A stretch of 64,000 nt of DNA, from positions 59,680 through 123,679 of the forward strand of contig NZ_JAVIFX010000025.1 of the NCBI RefSeq assembly GCF_031157255.1, in the 5' to 3' direction. The notes beneath the pieces are model-generated. The model saw only the letters and a program-made list of their open reading frames with translations, had not been told where the DNA came from and searched no databases. Both the position numbers and the translations under genes were made by a program. This DNA is from Bradyrhizobium sp. LHD-71 (lineage in GTDB: Bacteria > Pseudomonadota > Alphaproteobacteria > Rhizobiales > Xanthobacteraceae). Positions 53,147 through 61,743 of the stretch are shown in pieces. The first letter of the stretch is position 1; the number at the start of each line of letters is the position of its first letter.

Positions 53147-53986
53147 CTAAGCAGAGGATCGCTCGACTTGAGAAACGAGCCTTCCAATCTGATGAGCCAG
53201 TAAATCTCTCTGTTCGTCGCTGAGTCCGCTACGGAACGCAGCCTCTAGAATCGCATCATCGGTAAAATCTGTGTTTGCGACTCCCGGTAACCGTCTTACT
53301 TGTTCGAGTATTCGCTTTTGCTGGTCTGCCGTTGCTGGAGAGGTAAGAGGAAATGTGAATGTGGACGCCCTAGCGGCCGGCCCCGGATGCACTACTTGCT
53401 TCCGCTGTTGAATTGCAATTTGCTTCACTTCTGCTCTTAGAGCTCGCATCTCTTCGAGAAGATATGTTTCGCCGGAGACTTCCTTCTGCTCGAGCTTCGC
53501 GACTGTAAATTCGCCAAAGTGCTTCAAGAACGTCGTGTATCTCGGATCCGCAGCGGCTTTGTGAGTTCCCTTGATTTTCTCGATAAGTTTCAGCTTGAAA
53601 TCCGCGATCTGAGCAAATCGCAAGTCGCGCGGATAGGGGATATGCTCAATCGGAGAAGTATCGAACGAGTAGGTCGTCTTATCGTCCTTGACGATGAGCG
53701 TTGGCTTATCGAACGCGAGACGCATGCCTAGTTCGAACATAACATTCGGATTCTTGCCGCTAACGTCACAGACAACAATGGGATTGTCGTAGATATTCTG
53801 AATGATCCTCTTCTGAATTATCCCAACATCGTCGGCGTTGCTGACGAGATTTGGTGTAAAGCCTGCGGCTTCGATCGCGTCCGAAAGGATTGCGAGCACC
53901 TCGGCCCAATGAGCCTCACTCAACCCGTCGAGCGCCGAGATCGGCATTATCAGACCACAAGTAGGCTTGTCGACGCTATCAGGCAC
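53147..53986 (-). CDS. Nucleoside 2-deoxyribosyltransferase-like (TIR-like fold) protein, putative defence effector
   Basis: A 279-residue protein. The N-terminal ~150 residues have a flavodoxin-like nucleotide-sugar fold: LIMPISALDGLSEAHW near 12, IYDNPIVVCDVSGKNPNVMFELGMRLAF with Asp74, Asn79 and Glu85, and PTLIVKDDK. NPNVMFELG is the hallmark of deoxyribosyltransferase-like or TIR-like NAD-degrading proteins, with Glu85 as likely nucleophile. Residues about 155-205 form a charged helix (LEEMRALRAEVKQIAIQQRKQ), and the C-terminal 70 residues are a small helical domain. It is transcribed alone and lies 350 bp upstream of the AIPR gene on the same strand. Substrate unproven. Confidence 0.7.
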   Translation of the reverse strand: MPDSVDKPTCGLIMPISALDGLSEAHWAEVLAILSDAIEAAGFTPNLVSNADDVGIIQKRIIQNIYDNPIVVCDVSGKNPNVMFELGMRLAFDKPTLIVKDDKTTYSFDTSPIEHIPYPRDLRFAQIADFKLKLIEKIKGTHKAAADPRYTTFLKHFGEFTVAKLEQKEVSGETYLLEEMRALRAEVKQIAIQQRKQVVHPGPAARASTFTFPLTSPATADQQKRILEQVRRLPGVANTDFTDDAILEAAFRSGLSDEQRDLLAHQIGRLVSQVERSSA

Positions 53987-54052
53987 AGTGCACTTGCCCC
54001 CTCACCCCTTGGAGATCAAACTTTGATTGACGCAATCGCAACCAAATCATGG

Positions 54053-54814
54053 CTACCTCGCCGGCCCCTGCGAAACGTCAATCACATGCCGGTCGTTGCC
54101 AACCTGAAGCGTCAGAACATAGTTCTTCGACGCATCACCAGCCCCATCAACGGGCGGAGCCAAGTGCAACTGGCCGCCATACCACTCGCCGGGCATCAGT
54201 GTGTTGTCCTTGATGACCGACTGTTCGAGCATCGCCATGTTCGCTTGGCCGCGTTCGATGGTCGCGGAGATCACGGCTTCGTTCTGCGCGGCGGCTGTGT
54301 TCTGAGCTATCGCGGCGGCGGTTGGGCTGTAGAACGTGCCGCTGGTGGTGTACGTGCGGCCGCGCGGGCCGATTGTTGTGGACTCGTATGATCCATAACC
54401 GGCGCGCGACGCGTTGTACGCATTCGCGCCGACGACGAGGCCGGCCAATATGGCGCGGCCAACCTGGCGATTGCGCTCTTCCTGCACAAGCGCATCATAG
54501 GTGATGACCTGCATCGGATAGGCTTGCTCGCCGACCATCTGGTTGGCTTCGACTTGCGACGTCAGGAAATTCACCGGCTTCGGCGACATGTTGTTGATGC
54601 CGACAACGAAGACCGGCCGCCCACCCGTTTGAACCTGGCGCGAAGCCGGACTGACGAGAACCAGCGAGTTCTTCTGGCGCGAAACAAGGGCGTTTCGACC
54701 GTCCCGAATGATCGCTTGTTGATTGGCGTTCGACGCCCGGAATGAAACTGTTTCTTGTGTGACGCAGCCGACAAGCGGCAAGGCGGCGATAGCCACCATC
54801 CCCCATTTAAACAC
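54053..54814 (-). CDS. Putative lipoprotein of unknown function
   Basis: From the GTG at 54814 (GGGGAG nine bases upstream) the 253-residue protein starts with a short basic-hydrophobic leader and a lipobox LVGC at about residues 14-17, so it is probably an outer- or inner-membrane lipoprotein. The mature part is rich in beta-strand and Asn/Ala (MSPKPVNFLTSQVEANQM near 85), with a small glycine/tyrosine-rich stretch (ASRAGYGSYES) near 130. I do not recognise the family. A shorter ATG start at 54799 would leave the leader incomplete. It is convergent with no direct neighbour gene. Confidence 0.7.
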   Translation of the reverse strand: MFKWGMVAIAALPLVGCVTQETVSFRASNANQQAIIRDGRNALVSRQKNSLVLVSPASRQVQTGGRPVFVVGINNMSPKPVNFLTSQVEANQMVGEQAYPMQVITYDALVQEERNRQVGRAILAGLVVGANAYNASRAGYGSYESTTIGPRGRTYTTSGTFYSPTAAAIAQNTAAAQNEAVISATIERGQANMAMLEQSVIKDNTLMPGEWYGGQLHLAPPVDGAGDASKNYVLTLQVGNDRHVIDVSQGPAR

Positions 54815-55031
54815 GACGTAAACTCCCCTAGCCCGCAAGGATGATTCCGCAATCAGGGCGGGAACGCAAGCCGTCGAAAGAACGAGCCTTGCGGTGCGGG
54901 CGCAGATTTTCCAAAAACCGATGCCATCTCGGGACCTGATCCGGCCCGGGCTCCTCCCCACGACAGCCGTTGCCGTTGAAGAACCTCCTGCCCGCCAATA
55001 GAATAAGGGAGCCTGGCAGGAGCAGCTCCCT

Positions 55032-55376
55032 ATGGCGTCGAGTCTACTGCAGTCCGGATACGCAACGCTCGAATACGAGATCGCCCAGGAGAAGGCGTCG
55101 GCGCTCGCGCGGCTGGGCCAGCAATTGGAGAGCGCGCTGACCGCGCTTGCTGCGCATCCGCGAACTGCCGATTCCGATCAGAAGACCCGCAGGCATCTCG
55201 TCGAGCAGGCGGGACATGCGCTCTGGCACTTCGCCGTGCAACGCGAGGCTTGCGGTCTCAACAACATCGGCCATGTCCTGCAGGTCTACAAGGTGCCACG
55301 CGAAGTCTATGCCTGCATGAATCCACCGGTCTTGGCGGGCGCCCGGCCGGCAGAGGCCGCAACGGATGGCGCATAG
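55032..55376 (+). CDS. Small conserved protein (DUF6665-like)
   Basis: A 114-residue, largely helical cytoplasmic protein: LEYEIAQEKASALARLGQQLESALTAL near 13-39 and HALWHFAVQREACGLNNIGHVLQVYKVPREVY near 61-92. The pattern EI..EKA.ALxRxGxxxE..L and the VQREACGL...Y.VPREV block match my memory of the DUF6665 family in Rhizobiales, but I could not check it. Function unknown. It converges on the ABC permease gene 36 bp later. Confidence 0.65.
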   Translation: MASSLLQSGYATLEYEIAQEKASALARLGQQLESALTALAAHPRTADSDQKTRRHLVEQAGHALWHFAVQREACGLNNIGHVLQVYKVPREVYACMNPPVLAGARPAEAATDGA

Positions 55377-55412
55377 AATCTAGCCCTGCTGACCGATACT
55401 GCTCCGATCCCC

Positions 55413-56252
55413 CTACGACACGCGCGGTTGGCGTGAGCCGGGTGCGGCAAGCTGGTACAGCGCACGCGCAGACATATCGAGCAGGAAGCCGAGAAATCCG
55501 ATCAGCAGCACGACTGCCATCAATTCGGAATAGGCCAGCCGGTCGCGGGTATCCAGGATGAAGTAGCCGAGGCCCGCCGAAACGCCGAGCATCTCGCAAG
55601 GCACCAGAACGATCCAGATGACGCCGATGGCAAGCCGCAATCCCGTCAGGATGTGGCTCAGCACGCCGGGCACGATGATGGTCCGCAGCGTCTCCCAGCG
55701 CGTCGCGGCGAGGCTTTGCGAAAGCCGCAGCCAGCTCGGATCCAGCTTGCGCACCGCATCCGCCGTGTTGAGCAGGATCGGCCAGACCGCTGCGAAGGCA
55801 AGCAGGAAATAGATCGGCGGATCGCCGACGCCGAACACCATGACCGCAAGCGGCATCCACGAGAGCGGCGAGATCATGCGCAGGAACTGAAACGCCGGCG
55901 ACGTCGCCTCGTTCAGCTTCGACCAGCTTCCGACGGCAAGCCCGACCGGAACGCCGATCGCAAGCGCCAGCAGCAATCCGACCAGCACGCGCTTCAGGCT
56001 GACGAGGATATGGACCGGAAGATCGGAGCCGATCAGCAGCGATCCCAGCGTCGGGATTGCAGTCCCGGGTGAAAACTTCCGCGCGAAGCTGCCTTCCGGC
56101 GGCAGGATATCGGTGCCGATCCACCAGAGGCCGAGCAGAACCGCAAGCCCGGCCAGGGCAAGCGCAAATCGGGTGAGCGCGGGATGCAGTCCCGCTCTCA
56201 CATCCGCAGATGCGTCCCGTGTTCGCTGAGGTGCGGTTGCAACCAGTGTCAC
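55413..56252 (-). CDS. Sulfonate/nitrate/taurine-type ABC importer, permease (SsuC-like)
   Basis: A 279-residue inner-membrane protein from the GTG at 56252, whose start overlaps the binding-protein stop (GTGA). The family pattern is visible in SLKRVLVGLLLALAIGVPVGLAVG near 92 and the EAA-type loop AVRKLDPSWLRLSQSLAATRWETLRTIIVPG near 170. About six hydrophobic segments are seen. It is the last gene of a five-gene unit with a CMD-fold protein, an acyl-CoA-dehydrogenase-fold protein, an ATPase and a receptor. Confidence 0.88.
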   Translation of the reverse strand: MTLVATAPQRTRDASADVRAGLHPALTRFALALAGLAVLLGLWWIGTDILPPEGSFARKFSPGTAIPTLGSLLIGSDLPVHILVSLKRVLVGLLLALAIGVPVGLAVGSWSKLNEATSPAFQFLRMISPLSWMPLAVMVFGVGDPPIYFLLAFAAVWPILLNTADAVRKLDPSWLRLSQSLAATRWETLRTIIVPGVLSHILTGLRLAIGVIWIVLVPCEMLGVSAGLGYFILDTRDRLAYSELMAVVLLIGFLGFLLDMSARALYQLAAPGSRQPRVS

Positions 56253-57439
56253 GCGACAACGACCTCCTGACGCGAGAAATCGTTCGGCAGGCCGAAGGCG
56301 GCTAGGCCACCGGCCGCGGTGACGGCCTTCTTGACGAAGGTGTCGTCCACCAGCTCGCGCGCCGCTGCGGCCGGGTCGAGCTGTGCCAGGAATGAGCGGT
56401 CGCCATCCACCAGCGTATCCTTCAGACGGCGCACCAGCTCTTCGGTATAGCTCGGGAACGGATAGGGCTGGAAATCGATCCGTCGCTCCTTCCAGTCCGG
56501 GTGCTGGATCGCGCCGGATTTGACATAGGCTGCAATGTCGGCGTCCGAAGGCGCGAGCACCTTGGCGAGCACCTCTTTGGTGTGTGGCGTATACTTGTTC
56601 TCGCCGTCCTTCGACAGCATTGCAGCAGTCTCCGCGCGGTTGTCGCGAGTCCAGAGCTGCGCCTTCACCATTGCGTTGACGACCTTCTGCGTCCATTCCG
56701 GCCGCGTCGTGAGATCTTTTTCATGCATGAAGACGACGCAGCAGGCGTGGGCCTTCCAGACGTCGCTGGTGAAGCGGAGCACCTTGCCGACGCCGAGCGT
56801 CTCGGCCGCAGCGTTGAACGGCTCGGCGACGATGTAGCCGGCGATCCGCTTGTTCGCGAGCGCGGGCACCATGTCGGACGGCGACATTACGACCAGCTCG
56901 ACCTCGTTTGCGGAGGGTGCCGAACCGGTGCGCTTCTGCACCGGCACGAGGCCGTTCTCGCGCAGCATCGCCTGAAGCACGACGTTGTGGATCGAGTACC
57001 AGAACGGAATGGCGACGGTCTTGCCGCCCAGCTCCTTCACCGAGTTGACGTCGTTCGCGACGCTGAGGCCCGAGCCGCTGGTATGATTCCAGGCCACCAC
57101 CTTCGCCGGCACCTTGCTGCCGAACCGCGCCCACACCGTAATGGGCGACAGAAGATGGACAACGTTGACCTGACCGGCAATGAACGCCTCGGCGATCTGT
57201 GCCCAGCTGCGGAAGAGCACGGGCTTCTCCACCTTCACGCCCTCGGCCTCGAACAGGCCCTTTGCGTGCGCCACGAGCAGCGGCGTCGCATCCGTGATCG
57301 GCAGGTAACCGATGCGCAGCGGCGCGTCGGCCTCCTGGGCGCGCGCCTCATAAGTACGCAGGAAAGGCAGCGCGCCGCTCGCGGTGAGCAACGCGGAGAG
57401 ACGCAGCATGTCACGACGGCTGAAATCGTCTGTGGGCAT
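56249..57439 (-). CDS. Sulfonate/nitrate/taurine-type ABC importer, binding protein
   Basis: A 396-residue receptor from the ATG at 57439 (GAAGGAAG upstream; an earlier ATG at 57454 is in frame). The leader holds a twin-arginine motif (SRRDMLRLSALLTASGALPF), so it is probably exported by Tat. The mature part opens PLRIGYLPITDATPLLVAHAKGLFEAEG, the usual NitT/TauT-SsuA start. Features such as GQVNVVHLLSPITVWARFGSK near 90 and GKTVAIPFWYSIHNV near 140 fit NrtA/SsuA-like ligand-binding folds. The ligand is unknown; the neighbouring acyl-CoA-dehydrogenase-like flavoprotein suggests an organosulfur compound. Confidence 0.88.
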   Translation of the reverse strand: MPTDDFSRRDMLRLSALLTASGALPFLRTYEARAQEADAPLRIGYLPITDATPLLVAHAKGLFEAEGVKVEKPVLFRSWAQIAEAFIAGQVNVVHLLSPITVWARFGSKVPAKVVAWNHTSGSGLSVANDVNSVKELGGKTVAIPFWYSIHNVVLQAMLRENGLVPVQKRTGSAPSANEVELVVMSPSDMVPALANKRIAGYIVAEPFNAAAETLGVGKVLRFTSDVWKAHACCVVFMHEKDLTTRPEWTQKVVNAMVKAQLWTRDNRAETAAMLSKDGENKYTPHTKEVLAKVLAPSDADIAAYVKSGAIQHPDWKERRIDFQPYPFPSYTEELVRRLKDTLVDGDRSFLAQLDPAAAARELVDDTFVKKAVTAAGGLAAFGLPNDFSRQEVVVA

Positions 57440-57457
57440 CGGTACTTCCTTCAAAGC

Positions 57458-58237
57458 TCAGTGACGCCGGGCCATCGCACGGCGCAATGTCGTCAGGACC
57501 TCGACTCGCAGCGCGCCGAGCTCGGCAACGTAGTCTTCGCGCGGCTTGGGAAGCTCGATGGTCCAATGCCCGACTTCGCGTGCGGGCCCGCCGCCAAGCA
57601 GCACGATACGGTCCGAGACGAGCAGCGCCTCGTCGATGTCATGGGTGATGAGCAGCGCCGCGGTGTCGAAGTCGCGCACGATCTTAAGCAGGAGCTGCTG
57701 CATTTCCGACCGCGTCACTTCGTCGAGCGCGCCGAACGGCTCGTCGAGCAACAGGATTTCCGGCTTACGCGCGAGACAGCGCGCAAGCGCCGTGCGCTGC
57801 GCCATGCCGCCGGAGAGCGCCGAAGGATAGAGGGACCGCGCATGTGACAGGCCGACCTCGTTGATCGCGACATCGACGCGTGCGCGCCGTTCGGCCGCGC
57901 TCAACTTCGGCTGATGCTTGAAGTCGAGCCCAAAGGCGACGTTCTTTTCCAGCGTCAGCCACGGCAACAGGCTCGGGTCCTGAAACGCGATCGCGACGCG
58001 CGGATGCACGCCCTGCACGGGATTCTGGTTGATCGTCACGACACCGTCGATCGACTGCTGCAACCCGGCGAGCACGCGCAGGAGGCTCGACTTGCCGACA
58101 CCGCTTGGACCAAGCAGCGACACGATCTCTCCCCGTCGCAACAGAAGATCGAAGTCGGACAGCAGGTTTGCGCTCTGGCCGGGATAGCGAAGGCCGATCC
58201 CTTTCGCTGCGAGAACCGCATCGTTCGCCAACATCAC
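57458..58237 (-). CDS. Sulfonate/nitrate/taurine-type ABC importer, ATPase (SsuB-like)
   Basis: A 259-residue ATPase with Walker A GPSGVGKSS near 43, the signature LSGGMAQRTALARCLARKP near 143, Walker B ILLLDEPFGALDE near 165 and the switch His in LITHDIDEA near 198. The Q-loop FQDPSLLPW near 84 is the SsuB/NrtD type. The start overlaps the stop of the upstream acyl-CoA-dehydrogenase-like gene by four bases (ATGA); a second in-frame ATG follows immediately. Confidence 0.9.
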   Translation of the reverse strand: MMLANDAVLAAKGIGLRYPGQSANLLSDFDLLLRRGEIVSLLGPSGVGKSSLLRVLAGLQQSIDGVVTINQNPVQGVHPRVAIAFQDPSLLPWLTLEKNVAFGLDFKHQPKLSAAERRARVDVAINEVGLSHARSLYPSALSGGMAQRTALARCLARKPEILLLDEPFGALDEVTRSEMQQLLLKIVRDFDTAALLITHDIDEALLVSDRIVLLGGGPAREVGHWTIELPKPREDYVAELGALRVEVLTTLRRAMARRH

Positions 58238-59328
58238 GCAACCTCGCTGGCGGCTCGCATCTCGGCCTGCGCATGGAGCGCGGATTTAAGCTGGACCAGG
58301 CTCGGCGTGATCAGCGGAATGAATGCGACTTCGCGCAGCCGACGCTGGGTCCCCTCACCCGGCTTCAACAGATAGGCGGCACCGCCGCAGGCCTGCAGCT
58401 CAAGCTGCAAAGCCTCGGCAGCAATATCGGCCAGCGCGATACGGATCTGGAACAGGCTTGCCGCCTGCTCGACAAATCGTCCGCGTCGCAATCCGTCCGC
58501 AAGCGATGCCACCTGGGTTTGCAAACTCACGGAGAGGTGTTCCGCCGGTTCATGCAGAATGCCGCGGGCCTTGCCGAGCTTGCTTTTCGTTTCCTTCAAG
58601 GCACGACGCGCCAGACCGATCGACATGCCACATTGCAATCCAAGGAAGGCCGGACGCACGCGCGGCAGCCATTCGCTGGCATTCATGTGCAGGATCCGGT
58701 CGGGTCCGATTTGCACGCCCTGAATGGCAGCAGCCGCGGTGTTGGTCGCCCGCATCGCCATCAGTTCGAGATCGGGCGAGCGCAGGAGGCCTTCGTCTTC
58801 GGACGACAGCACGGCAACGAAGGCCGGGCCATGTCCCGCGCCTTCGACCGCCGCGGCAACGTCGAAGCCCTGCGGCCGCAGGTTCGTGACCCACGGCATC
58901 TTGCCGTCGAGAACGAGGTGCCTGCCGTCACCGGCGTCGCGCGCCTTGATTTGCAACTCTTCGATGCCCGCGAGGAACTTCATGGCGTTGGAGAGACCGG
59001 TCGCGCCGGCTCGGCGCCCCGCGATCAGGTCAGGCAGCAGCCGCTCGCGAAGCGCCGCGTTCGGGCTTTGCAGCAGATACTCGATGAAGGTCCGGTGACC
59101 CCAGAACACGAAGCCCGCGGCCAGCGATTGCTCGGACACCGTGGCGAGGGACTCGATGGCATCGACAACGTCGCCACCGCTTCCGCCGATGTCCTTGGGG
59201 ACTCCAATGCCGAACAGCGACGCGGCCGCCAGCGCCGGCAGCACGCTCGCCGCCTCGACGGCGCTTTCGTCGAGCCGCGTCGCATTTCCGGCGAGCCAGA
59301 CTTCCAGGTCGTTCGGCGATCCTGACAT
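58234..59328 (-). CDS. Acyl-CoA-dehydrogenase-fold flavoprotein (possible SfnB/DszC-like)
   Basis: A 364-residue protein from the ATG at 59328 (MSGSPNDLE). The three-domain acyl-CoA dehydrogenase fold is recognisable: FGIGVPKDIGGSGGDVVDAIE near 40, GATGLSNAMKFLAGIEELQIKA near 110 in place of the usual active flavin-binding segment, and the C-terminal helical bundle. The canonical catalytic Glu motif is not visible. In sulfonate operons such proteins are often flavin-dependent monooxygenases (SfnB/DszC type) rather than dehydrogenases. It follows the CMD-fold gene by 17 bp and overlaps the ABC ATPase gene, so it probably acts on the imported compound. Confidence 0.8.
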   Translation of the reverse strand: MSGSPNDLEVWLAGNATRLDESAVEAASVLPALAAASLFGIGVPKDIGGSGGDVVDAIESLATVSEQSLAAGFVFWGHRTFIEYLLQSPNAALRERLLPDLIAGRRAGATGLSNAMKFLAGIEELQIKARDAGDGRHLVLDGKMPWVTNLRPQGFDVAAAVEGAGHGPAFVAVLSSEDEGLLRSPDLELMAMRATNTAAAAIQGVQIGPDRILHMNASEWLPRVRPAFLGLQCGMSIGLARRALKETKSKLGKARGILHEPAEHLSVSLQTQVASLADGLRRGRFVEQAASLFQIRIALADIAAEALQLELQACGGAAYLLKPGEGTQRRLREVAFIPLITPSLVQLKSALHAQAEMRAASEVA

Positions 59329-59345
59329 CGTTACAGGTCCCGCCT

Positions 59346-59918
59346 CTACTCTGCCGCGGCCTGGACCGGGCTCTGCCACGCATATTGCGACAGCTCGGGA
59401 TTGAGATCGGTCTGGGCGAGATTGTTGGCGAAGTTGCACAGCGTGGCGAGGCTCACGCCGAGGATGACCTCGAGGGCGTTGGCTTCGGTGAAACCGGCGC
59501 CACGAAACGCTGCAAGCTCCGCATCGTCGACATTGCCACGCGAGCGGATGACCGCGCGCGTGAAGTCCGCAACCGCGTTGAGGCGCTCATCCGAGACCTT
59601 GGTGCCATTGCGCAATGCGTCGACGACGTCATCGGTCAGCTTGGCCTGCTTATAGGCGATCGCGGTGTGCCCCGCGACGCAGAAGCCGCAACCATGAACG
59701 GCGGCAGCGGTGATCTGCACCGCCTCACGCTCGGCGAGCGACAGAGAGCTCCGCGCATTGATGGCGCCGACCGTCTGATAAGTCTCCAGTGCAACAGGCG
59801 CGTTGGCGAGAACACGCACGAGGTTCGGCAAGAAGCCGTTGTTCTTCAGCGCGGCCTGCAATCTCGGCCTTGCCTCTTCGGCGGCATTCTCGATTGTGGG
59901 CAGGGACAGGCGGGCCAT
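59346..59918 (-). CDS. Carboxymuconolactone decarboxylase-fold protein (AhpD-like)
   Basis: A 190-residue all-helical protein with the AhpD-like active motif HGCGFCVAGHTAIAYK: Cys77, Cys80 and His84. The CxxC..H arrangement indicates a thiol-based peroxidase or reductase in the AhpD/CMD superfamily rather than a classical decarboxylase. It is first of the five-gene sulfonate-type operon. A role in handling peroxides from the neighbouring flavoprotein is plausible but inferred. Confidence 0.88.
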   Translation of the reverse strand: MARLSLPTIENAAEEARPRLQAALKNNGFLPNLVRVLANAPVALETYQTVGAINARSSLSLAEREAVQITAAAVHGCGFCVAGHTAIAYKQAKLTDDVVDALRNGTKVSDERLNAVADFTRAVIRSRGNVDDAELAAFRGAGFTEANALEVILGVSLATLCNFANNLAQTDLNPELSQYAWQSPVQAAAE

Positions 59919-60102
59919 CTTCGAAACTCCTGCATGGCTTGAAAAATCTGGCGATGCCTCGTGAACGGGCAGGCCTTGCTATACAACGGGGCAGCCAGAA
60001 AAAGGGCCCGAAGCTCAATGGTTTACGGGAGAGATGTTGCAGGTGCGGAAGCGCGCGTAGAATTTTGTTCTACGTGCGAAAGGGCGCGAGCAGCCACACC
60101 CT

Positions 60103-60789
60103 TCAGGTGTTGCCGGTCACCAGCAAGACCATGCGAATGACGAAGCCCGTCGCCGCGCTGATGGCCTGAGACGCAAAGTTGAGATTGGCGCCGAGCTGAC
60201 TTCCCAACAGAGGAATGAGGATGACGAGCGTGATCAGGATCAGCATCCCGTAAGGCTCGAGCCGTGCGAGCGGACGGGCGATGACGTCCGGAAGGATGCT
60301 CACCGCGATCCGCCCACCGTCGAGCGGGGGTAACGGAAACATGTTGAACACCGCCAGGATCGCGTTGATCAGCACCGCATTCTTCAGGTTGTCGAAGATC
60401 CATTGCGCGGCGGCGGTCGGCGCCAGCCCAAGCAGGTGAAACGACAGCGCGGCCAGGATGGCGAGCGCGATGTTCGTCGCGGGGCCCGCGATCGCGACCC
60501 ACGCCATGTCGGCCCGCGGGTTGCGCAAGGCCGAGAAGTTCACAGGCACCGGTTTCGCATAGCCGAAGATGAACGGCGACTGCGACAGAACGAGCACGCC
60601 CGGCAGAATGACCGTGCCGAACAGATCGATGTGCTTGAGCGGGTTCAGGCTGACCCGGCCGAGCCGCGAGGCCGTTTCGTCGCCGAAATATCGCGCCACG
60701 AACCCGTGCGCCGCCTCGTGAAAGGTGATCGCCAGCAGAACAGGCAGGATCCAGACCGAGGCGGTGTAAAGCGAAATGCCAGAGAACAA
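60103..60789 (-). CDS. Site-2 protease family membrane protein (short, RseP-like without PDZ)
   Basis: A 228-residue membrane protein with the zinc metalloprotease motif HEAAH (His24, Glu25, His28) in the first membrane helix and the conserved FNMFPLPPLDGGR near 150, with the Asp third ligand. The family (M50) cleaves substrates inside the membrane. This short form has no PDZ domain. The conserved GPATNIALA near 115 is present. It stands alone between the CMD operon and a small secreted-protein gene. The substrate is unknown. Confidence 0.92.
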   Translation of the reverse strand: MFSGISLYTASVWILPVLLAITFHEAAHGFVARYFGDETASRLGRVSLNPLKHIDLFGTVILPGVLVLSQSPFIFGYAKPVPVNFSALRNPRADMAWVAIAGPATNIALAILAALSFHLLGLAPTAAAQWIFDNLKNAVLINAILAVFNMFPLPPLDGGRIAVSILPDVIARPLARLEPYGMLILITLVILIPLLGSQLGANLNFASQAISAATGFVIRMVLLVTGNT

Positions 60790-61042
60790 TGGACGTCCCT
60801 CTCAAACGGCTACATTTGAGTATGCGACTATTACCGGGACGTTAGTCTTACCTCGCCAAATGAACAGGCCGACAGGCTTTCAACTCGTCATCCACAAGTC
60901 CGGGGGCCGTTGTGAGAACGACCAGCGGCTGGGCGAGTCTGCGCCGCAGTTCATATCATGATCGAGGCCGGTCACGGGACACGTGACCGGCCTCCACCAA
61001 TTTCGCGAAAAACAGCGCGCGATCACGCGCTGCGTTTATCGG

Positions 61043-61426
61043 CTACCAGCGATAGCCTCCAGTCCCGACGCCGACGGTCACACCAGGCGCATGAATGCCG
61101 ATGTCAGCAGGCGGACGGTGATCATGGTAACGGCGCTCGATTACTCGCGCGCGCGGTGCAGCGTCGTACTCGATGTAGCGCTGCGGCGGTGCGTAATCGT
61201 CATCATCGTCGTCGTCACGCTCGATGATCACGGTCTTGCGGCGCGGTTCACGCCAGCAGCGGTCGAACTCGTCGCAGACCATGCGAACACGTTCGACCAT
61301 CGGCGCCTGGCCGGCATAATATTCAGAGGTCATCAAGTTGTCGGCGGCTTGCGCATTGGTGCCGAGCAAGACACTTGCACCCAAGGCACTTGCACCAATG
61401 GCGGCCGAGATCAGTAGCTTCTTCAT
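61043..61426 (-). CDS. Small secreted protein with a run of aspartates
   Basis: A 127-residue protein from the ATG at 61426 (AGAGGG upstream). It has a Sec signal (MKKLLISAAIGASALGASVLLG, cleavage near NAQA-A at about 28). The mature part contains REPRRKTVIIERDDDDDDD, a strong acidic block next to basic residues, followed by Pro/Tyr-rich and Gly-rich sequence (APGVTVGVGTGGYRW). Cys residues near VCDEFDRCW could form a disulfide. I do not recognise the family; such small periplasmic proteins are common and mostly uncharacterised in rhizobia. Confidence 0.8.
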   Translation of the reverse strand: MKKLLISAAIGASALGASVLLGTNAQAADNLMTSEYYAGQAPMVERVRMVCDEFDRCWREPRRKTVIIERDDDDDDDYAPPQRYIEYDAAPRARVIERRYHDHRPPADIGIHAPGVTVGVGTGGYRW

Positions 61427-61743
61427 GACGCATCCCTCTGCGATGGTTAATGGAGGCAAACCCAACACTTTGCCGATCGTTCCTGGAACTGCGCAGAAAG
61501 TGGATTGCATGCACACGTTGGCGCAACTGATCCTGAATGCGGCCGCCTCAAGAGCAAACTTCGGATTCGATAAGGACACCGGCAGGTCACAATTCCCGCG
61601 TCGCTCAAGGATTCGGAAGTACCGATGGATTCGCGGCGGAATGTTCGAGCGACTTTCTGCACGACGACGCGGAATGTTTCAGAACGCTTTGCCCTCGAAT
61701 CCGCAAGCATCGCCCGGTCCAGTTGCGGTCAGGACAGCCGCCA
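61427..61743. other. Gene-free stretch with half of a dispersed repeat
   Basis: No convincing gene. The stretch 61551-61579 (AGAGCAAACTTCGGATTCGAT-AAGGACAC) matches the right arm of the inverted repeat at 63856-63931 except for a few bases, so it is a truncated copy of that repeat. The rest lacks features I can support. Confidence 0.5.
61551..61579. repeat. Truncated copy of the CTAGTGTCC...GAATCCGAAGTTCGC repeat
   Basis: AGAGCAAACTTCGGATTCGAT followed by AAGGACAC compares with AGAGCGAACTTCGGATTCGAT followed by CAGGACAC at 63899-63928. Only one arm remains here. Confidence 0.6.

Noticed and set aside
58234..59328. Typical acyl-CoA dehydrogenase of fatty-acid oxidation
   Set aside because: The usual C-terminal catalytic glutamate motif is not visible and the gene is inside an importer operon, so a flavin monooxygenase-like role is favoured; left open in the annotation.
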